A stretch of 64,000 nt of DNA from PALSA-1006 sp963733265 (GCA_963733265.1 CAVTCF010000002.1:558001-622000), one strand, 5' to 3'; positions 1 through 9,859 are shown, counted from the stretch's first letter. Translations and numbers: made by a program. Notes: generated from the sequence alone by a model not told the origin.

Positions 1-117
1 CCGTTCTTCGAATGGCATCGTGCGAATATCCGGAATGCCTTCCTGCTCTTGCAAGGCGTGCAGCATACCGGTCAGTTTCAGTTGTTTTAATTTGTCCAGC
101 GTGGGGTGATGCATCAT
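1..117 (-). CDS. istB: IS21-family helper ATPase IstB, N-terminal part (cut by window edge)
   Basis: The first 39 codons of an IstB-type transposition helper read leftward and leave the window. The peptide starts MMHHPTLDKLKQLKL and has the helical, Leu-rich N-terminus usual for IstB (about 250 residues in full). The AAA+ Walker motifs would lie outside the window. It lies about 40 bp downstream of istA on the same strand, the normal IS21 order. Two adjacent ATG codons (117 and 114) are possible starts. The assignment rests mainly on position after istA. Confidence 0.8.
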   Translation of the reverse strand, partial: MMHHPTLDKLKQLKLTGMLHALQEQEGIPDIRTMPFEER

Positions 118-157
118 GGTTTATGCTCCTGTCAGGGGTTGTAATAGATTGCTACGA

Positions 158-1702
158 TTAATGGAAATAGCCCGGACCACGAATGTTGTCGTGGAACAGG
201 GGGAGGCTGCTTTGCGGGATATCTTGCGGCAGCGGTTGTTTGTCCAACTGGTGTTTCAGGATGGAATCAACGGAGGTGTAGCTGATGGCGTTGGTGGCGC
301 AAGCTCTGCGGCAAGCGGCTTCGACCCGCTCGTTCCCGTAGTGTTTGCCCAGACGGATAATGCCCGCAGCCGCGCGGAATGCCTGCTGGGGATGTGGCTT
401 GCGTTTGATCAGCGCTTCGATCAGTTTGCTCGTGTGCACACCGACTGAAGCGCCCCAATTCACGATGCGTTCCGGTGTCCATTCGGCCATTTTGCTATGC
501 GCCTCGGGCATGTGCGCTTTTTCTGTCGAATGTTTTTTATTGCCGAAGTGCAATCTGGCGTGGCTGGCGACACGCTGCCCTCGATAGAATATCTCTACGA
601 CATACTCGCTGAAGTTAACGTCAAGCTCTTTTCCAATCAGCTTATAGGGTGCCGAGTAATAATATCCATCACCCAGATCAACGTGGTAGTCCAGCCCCAT
701 GCGAACCTTTTTCCATTCACTGAAGATATGACGCTGTGCGGGCAGGGAACGCATTGCCGGATAGTCGATGGTGCGAAACAACGATTCTCTGCATCCGGCA
801 AGCTTTTTGAATGGACGCTGATTAAGACGCACAAGCAACTCTCCAATTGCCTCATTCAGTTCCGCCAGGCTAAAGAACGCGCGATTGCGCAGGCAGGCCA
901 GTATCCAGCGCGTCACCACCAATACACCGCATTCCACTTTGGCTTTATCCCTCGGCTTTCTGCTGCGCGCAGGAATCACGGCGATACAGTAATGATTGGC
1001 AAAGTCGTGATAGCTCGGATTGGTGTCCGGTTCATAGCGGCACGTTTTGCTGACACCGCTCTTGAGGTTGTCCGGCACCAGAATTTCCGGGGCTGCGCCG
1101 AAGTAGTCGAGCATGCGGATGTGACTGCCGATCCAGTCCGGCAGGGTTTGGCTAAAAGTCGCTTCGGCATAGGTGTAGTTGGACGCCCCCATCACGCCGA
1201 CGAAGATTTGCACCTGAAGAATCTCACCGGTGTACCGATCCGTAACCGGCATCGTTTTACCGCAATAGTCCACGAAGCACTTTTCGCCCGCAGGATGTTC
1301 CTGACGCATCACGGCATCGAGCTTGCCTGCCCATTTCCGATAGCTTTCGCAGAACCAGCTGTAGTTGAACCCTTCAGGCTGGTTTGCTTTGTACTCTTGC
1401 CACAACAGGAAAAGGGTGACTCCTTTGCGACGCATCTCCCGGTTCACCTCATCCCAATTCGGCGATGCTCGCAAGACATCAACCGACAATAATTTGGGAG
1501 GAAACAGCCGCGCATTAATATCAACTTCGGTCATGTCGACTGGCAGCGGCCAGGACAAACCGGCTACCGCAAAACGGCGTATGTAGTCACTGATTGTGCT
1601 TCTGGCTACCTGGGTGCTTTTTGATATCTGCCGGTCCGACAGATCGAGGTCAAACTTCAGGCGTAGTATTTCTCTTGTTTTACGCATCGACAACTTCTCC
1701 AT
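158..1702 (-). CDS. istA: IS21-family transposase IstA
   Basis: A 514-residue protein of the usual IstA length. An N-terminal helix-turn-helix of the resolvase-like type (about residues 15-45, with SDRQISKSTQVARSTISDYI) is followed by an RNase H-fold DDE integrase core (about 125-300; VDYCGKTMPV and VPDNLKSGVSK carry the first two acidic residues). The C-terminus ends with the family's NIRGPGYFH-type tail. It catalyses cut-and-paste transposition together with IstB, which begins just downstream. The element belongs to a different IS21 subgroup from the one at 41954-44644. It appears intact within the window and its insertion explains the truncated gene to its right. Confidence 0.95.
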   Translation of the reverse strand: MEKLSMRKTREILRLKFDLDLSDRQISKSTQVARSTISDYIRRFAVAGLSWPLPVDMTEVDINARLFPPKLLSVDVLRASPNWDEVNREMRRKGVTLFLLWQEYKANQPEGFNYSWFCESYRKWAGKLDAVMRQEHPAGEKCFVDYCGKTMPVTDRYTGEILQVQIFVGVMGASNYTYAEATFSQTLPDWIGSHIRMLDYFGAAPEILVPDNLKSGVSKTCRYEPDTNPSYHDFANHYCIAVIPARSRKPRDKAKVECGVLVVTRWILACLRNRAFFSLAELNEAIGELLVRLNQRPFKKLAGCRESLFRTIDYPAMRSLPAQRHIFSEWKKVRMGLDYHVDLGDGYYYSAPYKLIGKELDVNFSEYVVEIFYRGQRVASHARLHFGNKKHSTEKAHMPEAHSKMAEWTPERIVNWGASVGVHTSKLIEALIKRKPHPQQAFRAAAGIIRLGKHYGNERVEAACRRACATNAISYTSVDSILKHQLDKQPLPQDIPQSSLPLFHDNIRGPGYFH

Positions 1703-1764
1703 ATCCGTCCCTCTTTCCGAAAAAAGGGCGAATGGTAGGTGAATATTATCTTGCGTCGATCCCT

Positions 1765-1890
1765 GACCAGGGGTGGCCGAATCACACCGGAATCGGTGGC
1801 CGAATCACAGCGGAATCAGTGGCCGAATGCTAATGGAATCGGGGGCCGAATGTGCGTGGACTGGGTGGCCGAATGACCGTGGAATACGCA
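1765..1890 (-). repeat. IS21 end with multiple terminal repeats
   Basis: Five near-identical units of roughly 22-24 bp, each containing tGGCCGAAT followed by a variable stretch and GGAATC, are arrayed between istA and the end of the element. IS21-family elements are known for such multiple terminal repeats, which bind IstA. The outer end is set at 1890: the terminal stretch read on the minus strand as TGCG(T/C)ATTCCACG recurs at 34810, where a second, degraded copy of this end lies in different flanking DNA. The left end of the element is outside the window, so the target duplication cannot be checked. Confidence 0.8.
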
Positions 1891-2986
1891 CGTTGCCTGC
1901 GCCGTCTTTTTTGTAGACGCGAATCACGCCCTTGGGCAACGGCATCCCTAGGTGTGCGCTTTCCTTGTTGCTGAATTCGATGAACACGCCAACCTTCATC
2001 TTCTGACCCAGATTCCCGTAACTGCTTTGGTAATAATAATCGGCACCGCTCAACAACAACTCTTTGTGCGACGGCACATCGAAGGCCGAGAGCAGTGACA
2101 CCTGTTTGGTCTGGTTCTCGGCAATAGTGGTAGGACGATCCAAAGTGTAGAGGTGATATTCCAGCAGGGATTCCTCGGCCATGCGCGGTGCCGCCGCCAG
2201 TACAACTTTGGCTCTGGCAAACTCTCTCATTGAGCCACTTTCCTCACCCAACTGAACCTGATTGACATCCCCCGCCACCAGTTGCAGCTTGGCATTGTTG
2301 TAGCTCGTGCCGCTGGTATTGGTGAGAGTTACCCAGCCGGACAGATCCAGCTTGTCGTCCATCGTATTTAATTCCGCAACGTAGTCCGCTTTCCAAGCCA
2401 ATCCGCCGGTAAGATACGAAAGCTCCACTTCCTGCTGCGTAGCGCCGCCGTTATTGAGCGCCATCACCAGCGTTGGCCTGTCGCGCAGGTTGGCGGGAAC
2501 ATCAGGATAAACAATGCGACCGGGAATTCCGGTTTCAATGCGGTCACCGATCTTCATCACCACACCATTATTGGCGGATAACACCTGTGCTTGTTCGGTG
2601 GTTTCAATTCCCGTGGCTGGATTGGTACGAATTACATTGACGCTTTTGCCCACGAATTTTTCCAGCAGTTTTTCGGGTGTCAGCAAATCGAAATCGAAGT
2701 TCTGCTCAATGACGGACAAATTACCGGGACTGCTCAGACAGCGCAGCAAAGCAGTTTCAGGACGCATGCGTGCGCTAACATCGCGAAATGCCAAAATATT
2801 CTGACCGCTTTTAAATTGAATTTTGCGCTGGTCTTTCACCAGTGCAAGATTTTCGTTGTAAATGGTAACGGCAACACTTTGCTGGTCTTGCAGCGTGCTG
2901 CGCAGTTCGTCTGCAGCCTGTGCAGAAAAACAGGACAGCACAGCAATCAGACAAGTAGTCATGGTGCAGTATTTTAGACTTAGCAT
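1891..2986 (-). pseudogene. DUF4139-domain exported protein, C-terminus removed by IS21
   Basis: About 365 native residues remain. A signal peptide (about 1-24, MLSLKYCTMTTCLIAVLSCF then AQA) is followed by a DUF4139 region with alternating beta segments such as GWVTLTNTSGTSYNNAKLQL. The frame runs into the IS21 terminal repeats at 1890 and stops at 1805 after meaningless residues, so roughly the last 100 residues expected for the family are lost. The start at 2986 is preferred over 3004 because GGGAG lies 7 bases upstream. DUF4139 proteins are of uncertain function, some being linked to envelope or mucoidy phenotypes. The gene is probably inactive. Confidence 0.85.
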
Positions 2987-3036
2987 ATCAAACTCCCATT
3001 GCAAAATTATTCAAAAATAAATTCACTTGCCACCAC

Positions 3037-3705
3037 CTAATCAGGTGATTCAGTGAGCTTCTGCAGTTTGGGAACATCAAGAATTTCCAATGCTCCGCGT
3101 TGAGTGCGCACCATACCTTTTGCCACCAACTCCTGAATGAGCCGCGCAATGACTTCTCTGGTTGTGCCGAGGTGATTAGCGAGTTGCTGCTGGGTCATAT
3201 GCAGCATGCCAGCCGATGAGGCGTGCAAAATGATAAAGTTGGCCAGGCGTTGCTTGTGATGACTGGAATGCATCTGCTCCAGCTCAAACATCAGGCAAAA
3301 AACGGCCGTGGATAGAGCATGCACGGTTAAGTTCTGAATGGTCGTTTCGCGCTCAAACAGTTTTCGATAAACAGCTCCCGAAATAAGCGAGATAGCGGTC
3401 GCTTCTTCAGCCTGAACCCAGGCGGGGTATAACAGGTCGTTGAACAGGCAGTTCAACGCCAACACACAAGTTTCGCCCGGTTTAATGAAATAGAGAGTTG
3501 CTTCGGTACCGCCGGGGGTATGGGTAAAAACGCGCAGCCTCCCGGAAAGCACCACATAGGCACCGGACACGGCTTGCCCCTTGATCAGGGCTATAGTCGA
3601 TCTGGCGCATTCTTTACGGAGGGCTCCCTGAGCAAGCAGTACCTTGCCTTGATTACTGAGTTTACTAAAGGGTTCAAAGCGTTCAAGCTCGTCCAGAACT
3701 GTCAT
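3037..3705 (-). CDS. Crp/Fnr-family transcriptional regulator
   Basis: 222 residues. There is a cyclic-nucleotide-binding beta barrel (about 20-135) and a C-terminal winged helix (about 150-215). The helix-turn-helix QQQLANHLGTTREVIARLIQ is seen clearly, so it binds DNA as a dimer. The four Cys residues of oxygen-sensing Fnr proteins are not arranged in the N-terminus, so it is a Crp/Fnr-like regulator with unknown signal rather than Fnr itself. GAGGAAAC precedes the ATG. It stands alone between the disrupted DUF4139 gene and a region without strong genes, so no target is suggested by context. Confidence 0.92.
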   Translation of the reverse strand: MTVLDELERFEPFSKLSNQGKVLLAQGALRKECARSTIALIKGQAVSGAYVVLSGRLRVFTHTPGGTEATLYFIKPGETCVLALNCLFNDLLYPAWVQAEEATAISLISGAVYRKLFERETTIQNLTVHALSTAVFCLMFELEQMHSSHHKQRLANFIILHASSAGMLHMTQQQLANHLGTTREVIARLIQELVAKGMVRTQRGALEILDVPKLQKLTESPD

Positions 3706-3804
3706 AAAGTTTCCTCAACGGCGCTTGAAGAATGCATCCCCAGAGGTTGCCGTTTTTACCTCGGTGATCATATCTTAAGGCAGTCCCCCCTGTCATGGGG
3801 ACGC

Positions 3805-4047
3805 TTATCTGTTTTTCCTTAACGCAAATTTGTGCGCGTTGTTGGGACTTGAAAATAGTTGAGCCATCATTACCAAAGAACAGGACACCGCAATCAGGAT
3901 CGTCGCAGCAAAAATAACGTGCCGCAGTCGGAATCCAACTCTATGACTCTTTGATATGGTGAGCAATAGTTCTGGGAGATACTTCAAAATACTCAATGCC
4001 GTTGGACGGGCAACGATGTTTCCTTGGGTGGGTGCTTTTACTGCCAA
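3805..4047 (-). CDS. Possible small single-pass membrane protein
   Basis: An 80-codon frame with one hydrophobic segment (about 45-67, HVIFAATILIAVSCSLVMMA) and basic residues at both ends. I recognise no family. No good ribosome binding site precedes the first ATG, and the frame fills an otherwise empty gap between two real genes, so it could be chance. Confidence 0.25.
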   Translation of the reverse strand: MAVKAPTQGNIVARPTALSILKYLPELLLTISKSHRVGFRLRHVIFAATILIAVSCSLVMMAQLFSSPNNAHKFALRKNR

Positions 4048-4195
4048 GACTGGAACAACAATCGCTCATGATTTAACTCGCTTGGGTTAATCAGCGCTAT
4101 TTACCTCTCGATTTGCACTATCCATCGACTGACTGGCTCTTGACCCGTAACTTTCAGTCATACGATTTCAATTCCATATTTCGGTATTAGCGCTC

Positions 4196-4852
4196 TTAGC
4201 GCAGCGTCACCAGAAACACATGTTCTTCCATCCGGCTCATACCACGCTGTTGAAAGTGCGGGTTTTGCGCCAGCACATCTTCTTGTGCTAACAAACGAAT
4301 CTCCGCGTACTTACCGTAAAGTGCCTCTACCTCTTTTACTGATACAGCAAATGGTGGACCCTGCATCTCGGCTTGAGGATAATCGAACGTAATCAGCAGA
4401 ATTTGTGTACCGGATTTGAGTATATTCACCAAGTACTGCGCATAACGCTCACGCATGTCTGGTGGCAATGCCACCAGTGAAGCGCGGTCGTATACTACAC
4501 CTACGTTCGTCAAGTCTTCCTTCTGCAAATCGAAAAAGTCACCGCAGAGAATCTGAATCCCGCCTGCTTGGTAGCTTTGAAATTTCCCGCTGATCGATTG
4601 CGAAGCCGCCAACCCGTTTTCATTGTAGAAATCTTCAACGGCAATTTCACTAAGTTCGGCTCCCAGCACCTTGCATCCCTGTTGGCGCAGCCACATCACA
4701 TCCAGACTCTTGCCGCATAGAGGTACGAATACTTCACCATCCCTTGCATGGTGTAAATTTAAAAAGTGCTGGCGCAAGTGAGGATTGATCTTGTCTTGGT
4801 GAAAGCCGATCTCCGATCTCTCCCAGCGCTCAAGCCAAAATTCTTTTTTCAT
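4196..4852 (-). CDS. tpm: Thiopurine S-methyltransferase
   Basis: 218 residues, the usual length of bacterial TPMT. This SAM-dependent class I methyltransferase starts with the characteristic FWLERWERSEIGFHQ. The SAM-binding motif I region is VFVPLCGKSLDVMWL (about 41-55), followed by GAELSEIAVEDFY and GVVYDRASLVALPP. Bacterial members methylate thiopurines and some handle selenite or tellurite compounds. The start is supported by GAGGAC upstream. It lies alone, immediately left of the IS1182 insertion, and shows no damage. Confidence 0.95.
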   Translation of the reverse strand: MKKEFWLERWERSEIGFHQDKINPHLRQHFLNLHHARDGEVFVPLCGKSLDVMWLRQQGCKVLGAELSEIAVEDFYNENGLAASQSISGKFQSYQAGGIQILCGDFFDLQKEDLTNVGVVYDRASLVALPPDMRERYAQYLVNILKSGTQILLITFDYPQAEMQGPPFAVSVKEVEALYGKYAEIRLLAQEDVLAQNPHFQQRGMSRMEEHVFLVTLR

Positions 4853-4929
4853 CTAGTCCTCGTCTACTTATAGAAGTGCCTGAAAAACTCAGCTGCCATA
4901 CAAGCCGCTATTCGCCACTGACTCAAATT

Positions 4930-6639
4930 GGCCCAGACTGTGTAAAAACGTATAATAAATTGTACACCTAGCGCCAAGTGAAACGTTAATGTAAGTATCG
5001 AGTAATTGTGAGAGTGCGCACATGAAACGATTCATTCAGGGCGAAGACAGAACACAGGCAACGATGTTTCCAGAACTGCTCGACGACTACGTTGCAGAAA
5101 GCAATCCAGTCCGAGTCGTCGATGTCTTTGTGGCTGAACTAGATCTGCGCCAACTAGGTTTTGAAGGAGTTGATCCGGCAGCAACTGGCAGACCCGCGTA
5201 TCACCCGGCAATACTTCTCAAGATATACATCTACGGATATTTGAATCGTATTCAGACCAGCCGCCGACTTGAACGTGAAGCACAACGCAACGTTGAATTG
5301 ATGTGGCTGACTGGTCGTCTGACACCGGACTTCAAGACCATCTCCGACTTTCGCAAAGACAACGGCACAGGCATACGCAAAGTCTGCCGTCAGTTCGTCG
5401 TGCTGTGCCAGCAGTTCGGACTCTTCTCGGATGCTCTGGTTGCCATCGACGGGAGCAAATTCAAAGCTGTAAACAACCGTGATCGCAACTTCACTAGTGC
5501 CAAACTGCAGCGGCGCATGGAAGAAATTGAATCCAGCATCAATCGCTACCTTGTTGATCTCGACACGGCTGATCGGCAAGAACCCGTCGTAGCAAAGTTA
5601 AGAACCGAGAGACTGGAAGATAAGATTGCTGCACTGAAAGAGCAGATGGCCGCACTCAAGGAAATCGAAGTAGTGCTTAACGAAACGCCCGACAAGCAAA
5701 TATCGCTCACCGATCCTGATGCCCGTTCGATGAAGACGCGAGGTAACGGTATTGTAGGCTACAACGTTCAGACCGCTGTGGATGCCAAGCATCATCTGAT
5801 CGTGGCACACGAAGTAACCAATGTTGGAAGTGATCGCGGGCAGTTAACATCAATGGCCAAGCTAGCACGTGAGGCAATGGGAACGCAGGAGTTAACAGCA
5901 ATTGCGGATCGAGGGTACTTCAAGAGCGAAGATATTCTTGCGAGCCATGAAGCGGGGATTGCTGTGATGGTTCCCAAGTCGGTCACTTCAGGTGCAACAT
6001 CGGCGGGCCGCTTTGGCAAAGCGGATTTTATCTACGATGCGGAGCGTAATGAATATCGCTGTCCTGCGGGAGAACATCTGATATGGCGTTACGAATCTAC
6101 AGAACATGGCATGCAGCTTCATCGTTATTGGAGTTCAAACTGTAAGTCATGCGCCTTGAAGGATAAATGTACACCGAGCGAACAGCGGCGGGTTTCCCGT
6201 TGGGAACATGAGGAGGTTCTCGATGACATGCAAAATCGTTTGGATCAAACGCCCGATGCGATGCGCATTCGGCGACAGACAGTTGAGCATCCGTATGGAA
6301 CGATCAAATCCTGGATGGGCTCAGAGCACTTTCTGACCAAGACACTTGATCGGGTGAGTACGGAGATGAGCTTGCATGTACTCGCCTATAATCTGAAACG
6401 CATGATGAAGATATTTGGAGCAACTGCGCTGATGGAGGCAATGGTGGTGGCCTGAAGGCCTTTTTTTAACTTCGTCCACGCCAATATATGACATCTTGGC
6501 GAAACGATTTTGTGTATTCAGCTAAACAAGTTTCGTCTTTCTGAATGTCGCTATACGCTTGTAACAGTAGCTATGAGTTGCTGCGCTTCAGAAATTCGCG
6601 AGTCAGTTTAGATTTTTGAGTTTTCACACAGTCTGGGCC
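4930..6639 (+). mobile_element. IS1182-type insertion sequence, complete copy
   Basis: Bounded by terminal inverted repeats. The left end reads GGCCCAGACTGTGTAAAAAC at 4930 and the right end is its near-perfect complement at 6620-6639 (19 of 20 positions). One transposase gene fills the interior (1710 bp in total). No convincing target duplication is visible in the flanks. A second copy with the same left end starts at 62994 in the same orientation. Confidence 0.88.
5022..6455 (+). CDS. IS1182-family transposase (DDE)
   Basis: 477 residues, full length for the family. An N-terminal DUF772-type domain (about 18-120, with RPAYHPAILLKIYIYGYLN and NVELMWLTG) precedes the RNase H-fold DDE domain, with candidate acidic residues in AIDGSKFKAVNNRD (about 145), IADRGYFKSEDI (about 300) and the C-terminal RRQTVEHPYGTIKSWMG. 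A Cys-rich insert (CKSCALKDKC) is usual for IS1182 relatives. It is intact and probably active. The partial protein at 63085 is about 90% identical over the part visible. Confidence 0.95.
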   Translation: MKRFIQGEDRTQATMFPELLDDYVAESNPVRVVDVFVAELDLRQLGFEGVDPAATGRPAYHPAILLKIYIYGYLNRIQTSRRLEREAQRNVELMWLTGRLTPDFKTISDFRKDNGTGIRKVCRQFVVLCQQFGLFSDALVAIDGSKFKAVNNRDRNFTSAKLQRRMEEIESSINRYLVDLDTADRQEPVVAKLRTERLEDKIAALKEQMAALKEIEVVLNETPDKQISLTDPDARSMKTRGNGIVGYNVQTAVDAKHHLIVAHEVTNVGSDRGQLTSMAKLAREAMGTQELTAIADRGYFKSEDILASHEAGIAVMVPKSVTSGATSAGRFGKADFIYDAERNEYRCPAGEHLIWRYESTEHGMQLHRYWSSNCKSCALKDKCTPSEQRRVSRWEHEEVLDDMQNRLDQTPDAMRIRRQTVEHPYGTIKSWMGSEHFLTKTLDRVSTEMSLHVLAYNLKRMMKIFGATALMEAMVVA

Positions 6640-6784
6640 GGTGGCTGTCAATTAGCGATCACAAACATGAATGGCGCATGTGTGATTATAAAGAGACAGA
6701 TGGATTCTGTGTATGCATTCGTCGCCAGGTACCCCAAAGGGGACATAGCCGCTTTCCCAAATAGCGTCCATAGAGTTAGAGATA

Positions 6785-7063
6785 CTATCTAAAAAACCCA
6801 GTCGCAAAGCCAATGCTTGAAAGAATGGTTAGTGGCAAGACAAATCTCATATTGAATCGATTATTCAGACATGCAAACCCTTGTGTCGGGAGCTTGTTAA
6901 ATATCCAGCCCCACATCAAAACGACCGAGATTGCACCACGCAACCAAGAACCTTTTGGGTCAAGCCACCAAGTGGCACCAAAAATGGCGACAATGAAGAA
7001 GCTCACTTCGAATAATGTATATAAACCATACTTAGCTATGGTGCTGATTAGGTCGGTTTTCAT
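6785..7063 (-). CDS. Small hypothetical membrane protein
   Basis: 92 residues with three likely membrane segments (about 13-32, 41-58 and 72-90), with the WWLDPKGSW loop between the first two. No family is recognised. It lies downstream of purA on the same strand, separated by about 70 bp, with only a weak ribosome binding site. Continuous hydrophobic periodicity argues for a real protein. Confidence 0.5.
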   Translation of the reverse strand: MKTDLISTIAKYGLYTLFEVSFFIVAIFGATWWLDPKGSWLRGAISVVLMWGWIFNKLPTQGFACLNNRFNMRFVLPLTILSSIGFATGFFR

Positions 7064-7131
7064 GAAAATTAATAACAGTCAAATATCATTACGGTCAAAT
7101 ACTGATACTGCTCTTTTTGGTCAGGCATCGT

Positions 7132-8445
7132 CTACGCATCAAAAGGATGGCGCAACACGATAGTTTCATCCCGATCAGGACCTGTTGACACCATATCAAC
7201 CGGTACTTCGCAAATCTGCGCAATACGTTGCAGATAGTTTCTGGCCTGTACTGGCAAATCATCATAGCGCTTCACGCCTACCGTGCTACCGCTCCATCCG
7301 GGCATATCCTCGTACACGGGTTCGCACCCGGCCAATGATTCGGCACCGACGGGAAGAATATCGCTGAATTGGCCATCTATCTTATAACCTACGCCAATGC
7401 GCACCGTTTCCATGCCATCCATTACGTCCAGCTTGGTTACGCACAAACCGGAAACGCCATTGATCTGGATCGAACGCTTGAGTGCTGCGGCATCGAACCA
7501 TCCACAACGGCGGGCGCGTCCGGTGGTTGCACCGAACTCTCGACCTTTGTCCGCCAGTTGCTTGCCGATCGGGTCCTGCTTGTCTTCAGCATCGTACAAC
7601 TCGGTTGGGAACGGTCCTGAGCCGACACGCGTAGTGTATGCCTTGGTAATGCCCAACACGTAATGAAGTGTCTGGGGACCGACACCCGCTCCGGCGCAAG
7701 CCGCACCGGAAATACAGTTGCTTGACGTAACGAAAGGATAAGTGCCGTGGTCTATATCCAGCAAAGTACCTTGAGCGCCCTCAAACAGAAGATTCTGTCC
7801 GGCTTTATTGGCTTCATACAAAGCGCGAGGCACATCTATTACCAACGGTTTGATACGCTCTGCCAATACCAGCGCATCATCCAGCGTCTGTTGAAAATCA
7901 ACCGTGGGAACATGAAAATAATTTTTCAGTACAAAATTATGGAAATCCAGCACCTCGCCCAATTTAGCGGCAAAACGTTCACGGTGAAACAGATCCTGCA
8001 AGCGTATCGCACGACGCGCGACTTTGTCCTCATAAGCAGGGCCGATGCCGCGTCCGGTTGTACCGATCTTGCCTGCACCCTTGGCGATTTCACGCGCTTT
8101 ATCAACTGCCTCGTGATATGGCAGGATCAGCGGGCAAGCTTCGGAAATGCGCAAGCGCTCGTACACTTTGATGCCTGCTTCCGCAAGCTTGTCCATTTCC
8201 TTGAGCAAAGCCGAAGGAGACAGCACCACGCCGTTACCGATATAACACTTTACATGATCACGCAAAATACCGGAAGGTATCAAATGCAAAACTGTCTTTT
8301 CGCCATTAATAACCAGCGTATGGCCCGCGTTATGACCGCCCTGAAAGCGCACTACGCCTTGCGAATGATCGGTAAGCCAATCAACGATCTTGCCCTTGCC
8401 TTCATCACCCCATTGCGTGCCGATCACCACTACATTTTTTGACAT
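7132..8445 (-). CDS. purA: Adenylosuccinate synthetase
   Basis: 437 residues, typical length. It catalyses GTP-dependent ligation of IMP and aspartate to adenylosuccinate in AMP synthesis, in the cytosol. The P-loop-like GDEGKGKIVDWL (about 12-23) and GGHNAGHT (about 36-43) are complete, as are TTGRGIGPAYEDK and the guanine-site region TKLDVMDGM. AGGAA precedes the ATG. It is the last conserved gene of the hfq-to-purA block shared by many Betaproteobacteria. Confidence 0.98.
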   Translation of the reverse strand: MSKNVVVIGTQWGDEGKGKIVDWLTDHSQGVVRFQGGHNAGHTLVINGEKTVLHLIPSGILRDHVKCYIGNGVVLSPSALLKEMDKLAEAGIKVYERLRISEACPLILPYHEAVDKAREIAKGAGKIGTTGRGIGPAYEDKVARRAIRLQDLFHRERFAAKLGEVLDFHNFVLKNYFHVPTVDFQQTLDDALVLAERIKPLVIDVPRALYEANKAGQNLLFEGAQGTLLDIDHGTYPFVTSSNCISGAACAGAGVGPQTLHYVLGITKAYTTRVGSGPFPTELYDAEDKQDPIGKQLADKGREFGATTGRARRCGWFDAAALKRSIQINGVSGLCVTKLDVMDGMETVRIGVGYKIDGQFSDILPVGAESLAGCEPVYEDMPGWSGSTVGVKRYDDLPVQARNYLQRIAQICEVPVDMVSTGPDRDETIVLRHPFDA

Positions 8446-8513
8446 ACTTATTCCTAATTTACTGTAACTATATTAAATTCTTTAACCCAAAATACAAAAA
8501 CTACCCGCATCTC

Positions 8514-9668
8514 TTATATCGGTATTGCAGTCCACACACAGTTACTTAACACCAGTTCGCGATCACAATTCAACTCGGCACGATGCGCGGGATTTCCCAG
8601 CAAATCGATCACCACGATATGTCCTTGCCGGCGCAATTTTGCAATCTCTTGATCTAATGATACGTCGTTACGGTATGGCGCAAGAATACCTTTGGGCAAA
8701 CTCTGCTTATTCAACAAACCGTGCAATTGACGCAAGTCCATACTGAAACCCGTTGCAGGACGTGCACGACCAAAACTTTTGCCTACATCATCATAACGCC
8801 CGCCCACTGCAATCGCATCATGACTACCTGCATGGTAAGCAGCGAACATCATGCCACTGTGGTAGTGGTAACTGCGCAGTTCGGCAAGATCAATGCCGAT
8901 ATGCTGCGCGAAAGGTTGCAAGCGCTTCGCCGCAAGTTCCAAATCGTCCAAGGCCTTCAGTAATTCTGTACTGTGTGGCAACACACGCCGCGCCTGCTCC
9001 AATACTTCAACTCCGCCATACAACTCAGGCAAGGCAAGTAATGCCGCTTGAACTTTACCGGACAGACCATCAACCAGACCTTTTAAACTCGGCACATCTT
9101 TGCTTTGCAGGGCATTGAACAAAGCCACTTCCAACTTTCCGTCAATCGTTGCCCCTTTAACCAATGCACGGAAAACAGCGACATGCCCCAGATCAAGATG
9201 AACGCCTTCTATCCCGAGCAAGATCAGCGACTGCAGCATCAAACGCTGAACTTCCAGATCGCTTTCCAAACCACTGTGACCGTACAGCTCTGCGCCAATC
9301 TGGAGCGGTTCGCGGGTGCGCATCAAACCGGATGGATAGGTGTGCAACACGCTGCCCGCGTAGCTCAAACGCGTTATCCCCTGACGATTGAGCAGATGCG
9401 CATCGATACGAGCCACTTGAGGCGTAATATCGGCTCGCAGTGCCAAAGTACGACCACTAAGTTGATCAACCAGCTTAAAGCTGCGCAGATCCATATCTTC
9501 GCTATCGTTGATAAGCAAAGATTCTTCATATTCAAGCAACGGAGGTGCAACCAACTGATAGCCCGACAAGCGCAACAACTCCAGCACATCGCGGCGCATT
9601 ATCTCAATACGCCACGCCTCGTCCGGTAACATGTCCTGAATGTTTTCAGGCAACAACCAATTCGGCAT
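8514..9668 (-). CDS. hisZ: ATP phosphoribosyltransferase regulatory subunit
   Basis: 384 residues with the class II aminoacyl-tRNA synthetase fold of a HisRS paralogue. It begins MPNWLLPENIQDMLPDEAWR, with motif 2-like LRADITPQVARIDAH and motif 3-like AVGGRYDDVGKSFGR. HisZ has no aminoacylation activity; it forms the octameric complex with short-form HisG in the first step of histidine synthesis. Position between the DUF2065 gene (3 bp upstream) and purA matches the betaproteobacterial arrangement and separates it from hisS. hisG is not in the window. Confidence 0.95.
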   Translation of the reverse strand: MPNWLLPENIQDMLPDEAWRIEIMRRDVLELLRLSGYQLVAPPLLEYEESLLINDSEDMDLRSFKLVDQLSGRTLALRADITPQVARIDAHLLNRQGITRLSYAGSVLHTYPSGLMRTREPLQIGAELYGHSGLESDLEVQRLMLQSLILLGIEGVHLDLGHVAVFRALVKGATIDGKLEVALFNALQSKDVPSLKGLVDGLSGKVQAALLALPELYGGVEVLEQARRVLPHSTELLKALDDLELAAKRLQPFAQHIGIDLAELRSYHYHSGMMFAAYHAGSHDAIAVGGRYDDVGKSFGRARPATGFSMDLRQLHGLLNKQSLPKGILAPYRNDVSLDQEIAKLRRQGHIVVIDLLGNPAHRAELNCDRELVLSNCVWTAIPI

Positions 9669-9671
9669 TCT

Positions 9672-9857
9672 TTATTTTACCCAATAAATCAGTATCAATC
9701 CGCACAGCATTAGAACCAAGCCGACAAAACGGACTTGACCATTCGTAAGTTGCGCAAGCTTGCTCAATGTTTCCCGCCATGCGGCAGGGAACAAAAATGG
9801 TGTCATCCCTTCAAGTACCAACATCAAAGCGAATGCAGCCAGCCAATATTCCAGCAT
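9672..9857 (-). CDS. DUF2065 (YjeT-type) inner-membrane protein
   Basis: 61 residues with two membrane segments (about 5-25 and 43-60). The conserved GMTPFLFPAAWRETL between them identifies DUF2065. The function is unknown, but the gene nearly always follows hflKC and precedes hisZ or purA, as here. The stop lies 3 bp before hisZ, so the two are probably co-transcribed. Confidence 0.9.
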   Translation of the reverse strand: MLEYWLAAFALMLVLEGMTPFLFPAAWRETLSKLAQLTNGQVRFVGLVLMLCGLILIYWVK

Positions 9858-9859
9858 CT

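Noticed and set aside
497..1492. 331-codon plus-strand frame opposite istA
   Set aside because: It is the antisense of the transposase gene, without a ribosome binding site or recognisable protein features.
1765..1890. CRISPR array
   Set aside because: The repeated TGGCCGAAT units are back to back without spacers of constant size and belong to an IS21 end; no cas genes are present. No other CRISPR-like array was seen in the window.
3037..3705. Fnr oxygen sensor
   Set aside because: The N-terminal cysteine arrangement of Fnr is absent; only Crp/Fnr family membership is supported.
8747..9629. Plus-strand frames opposite hisZ
   Set aside because: Shadows of hisZ with no family resemblance.
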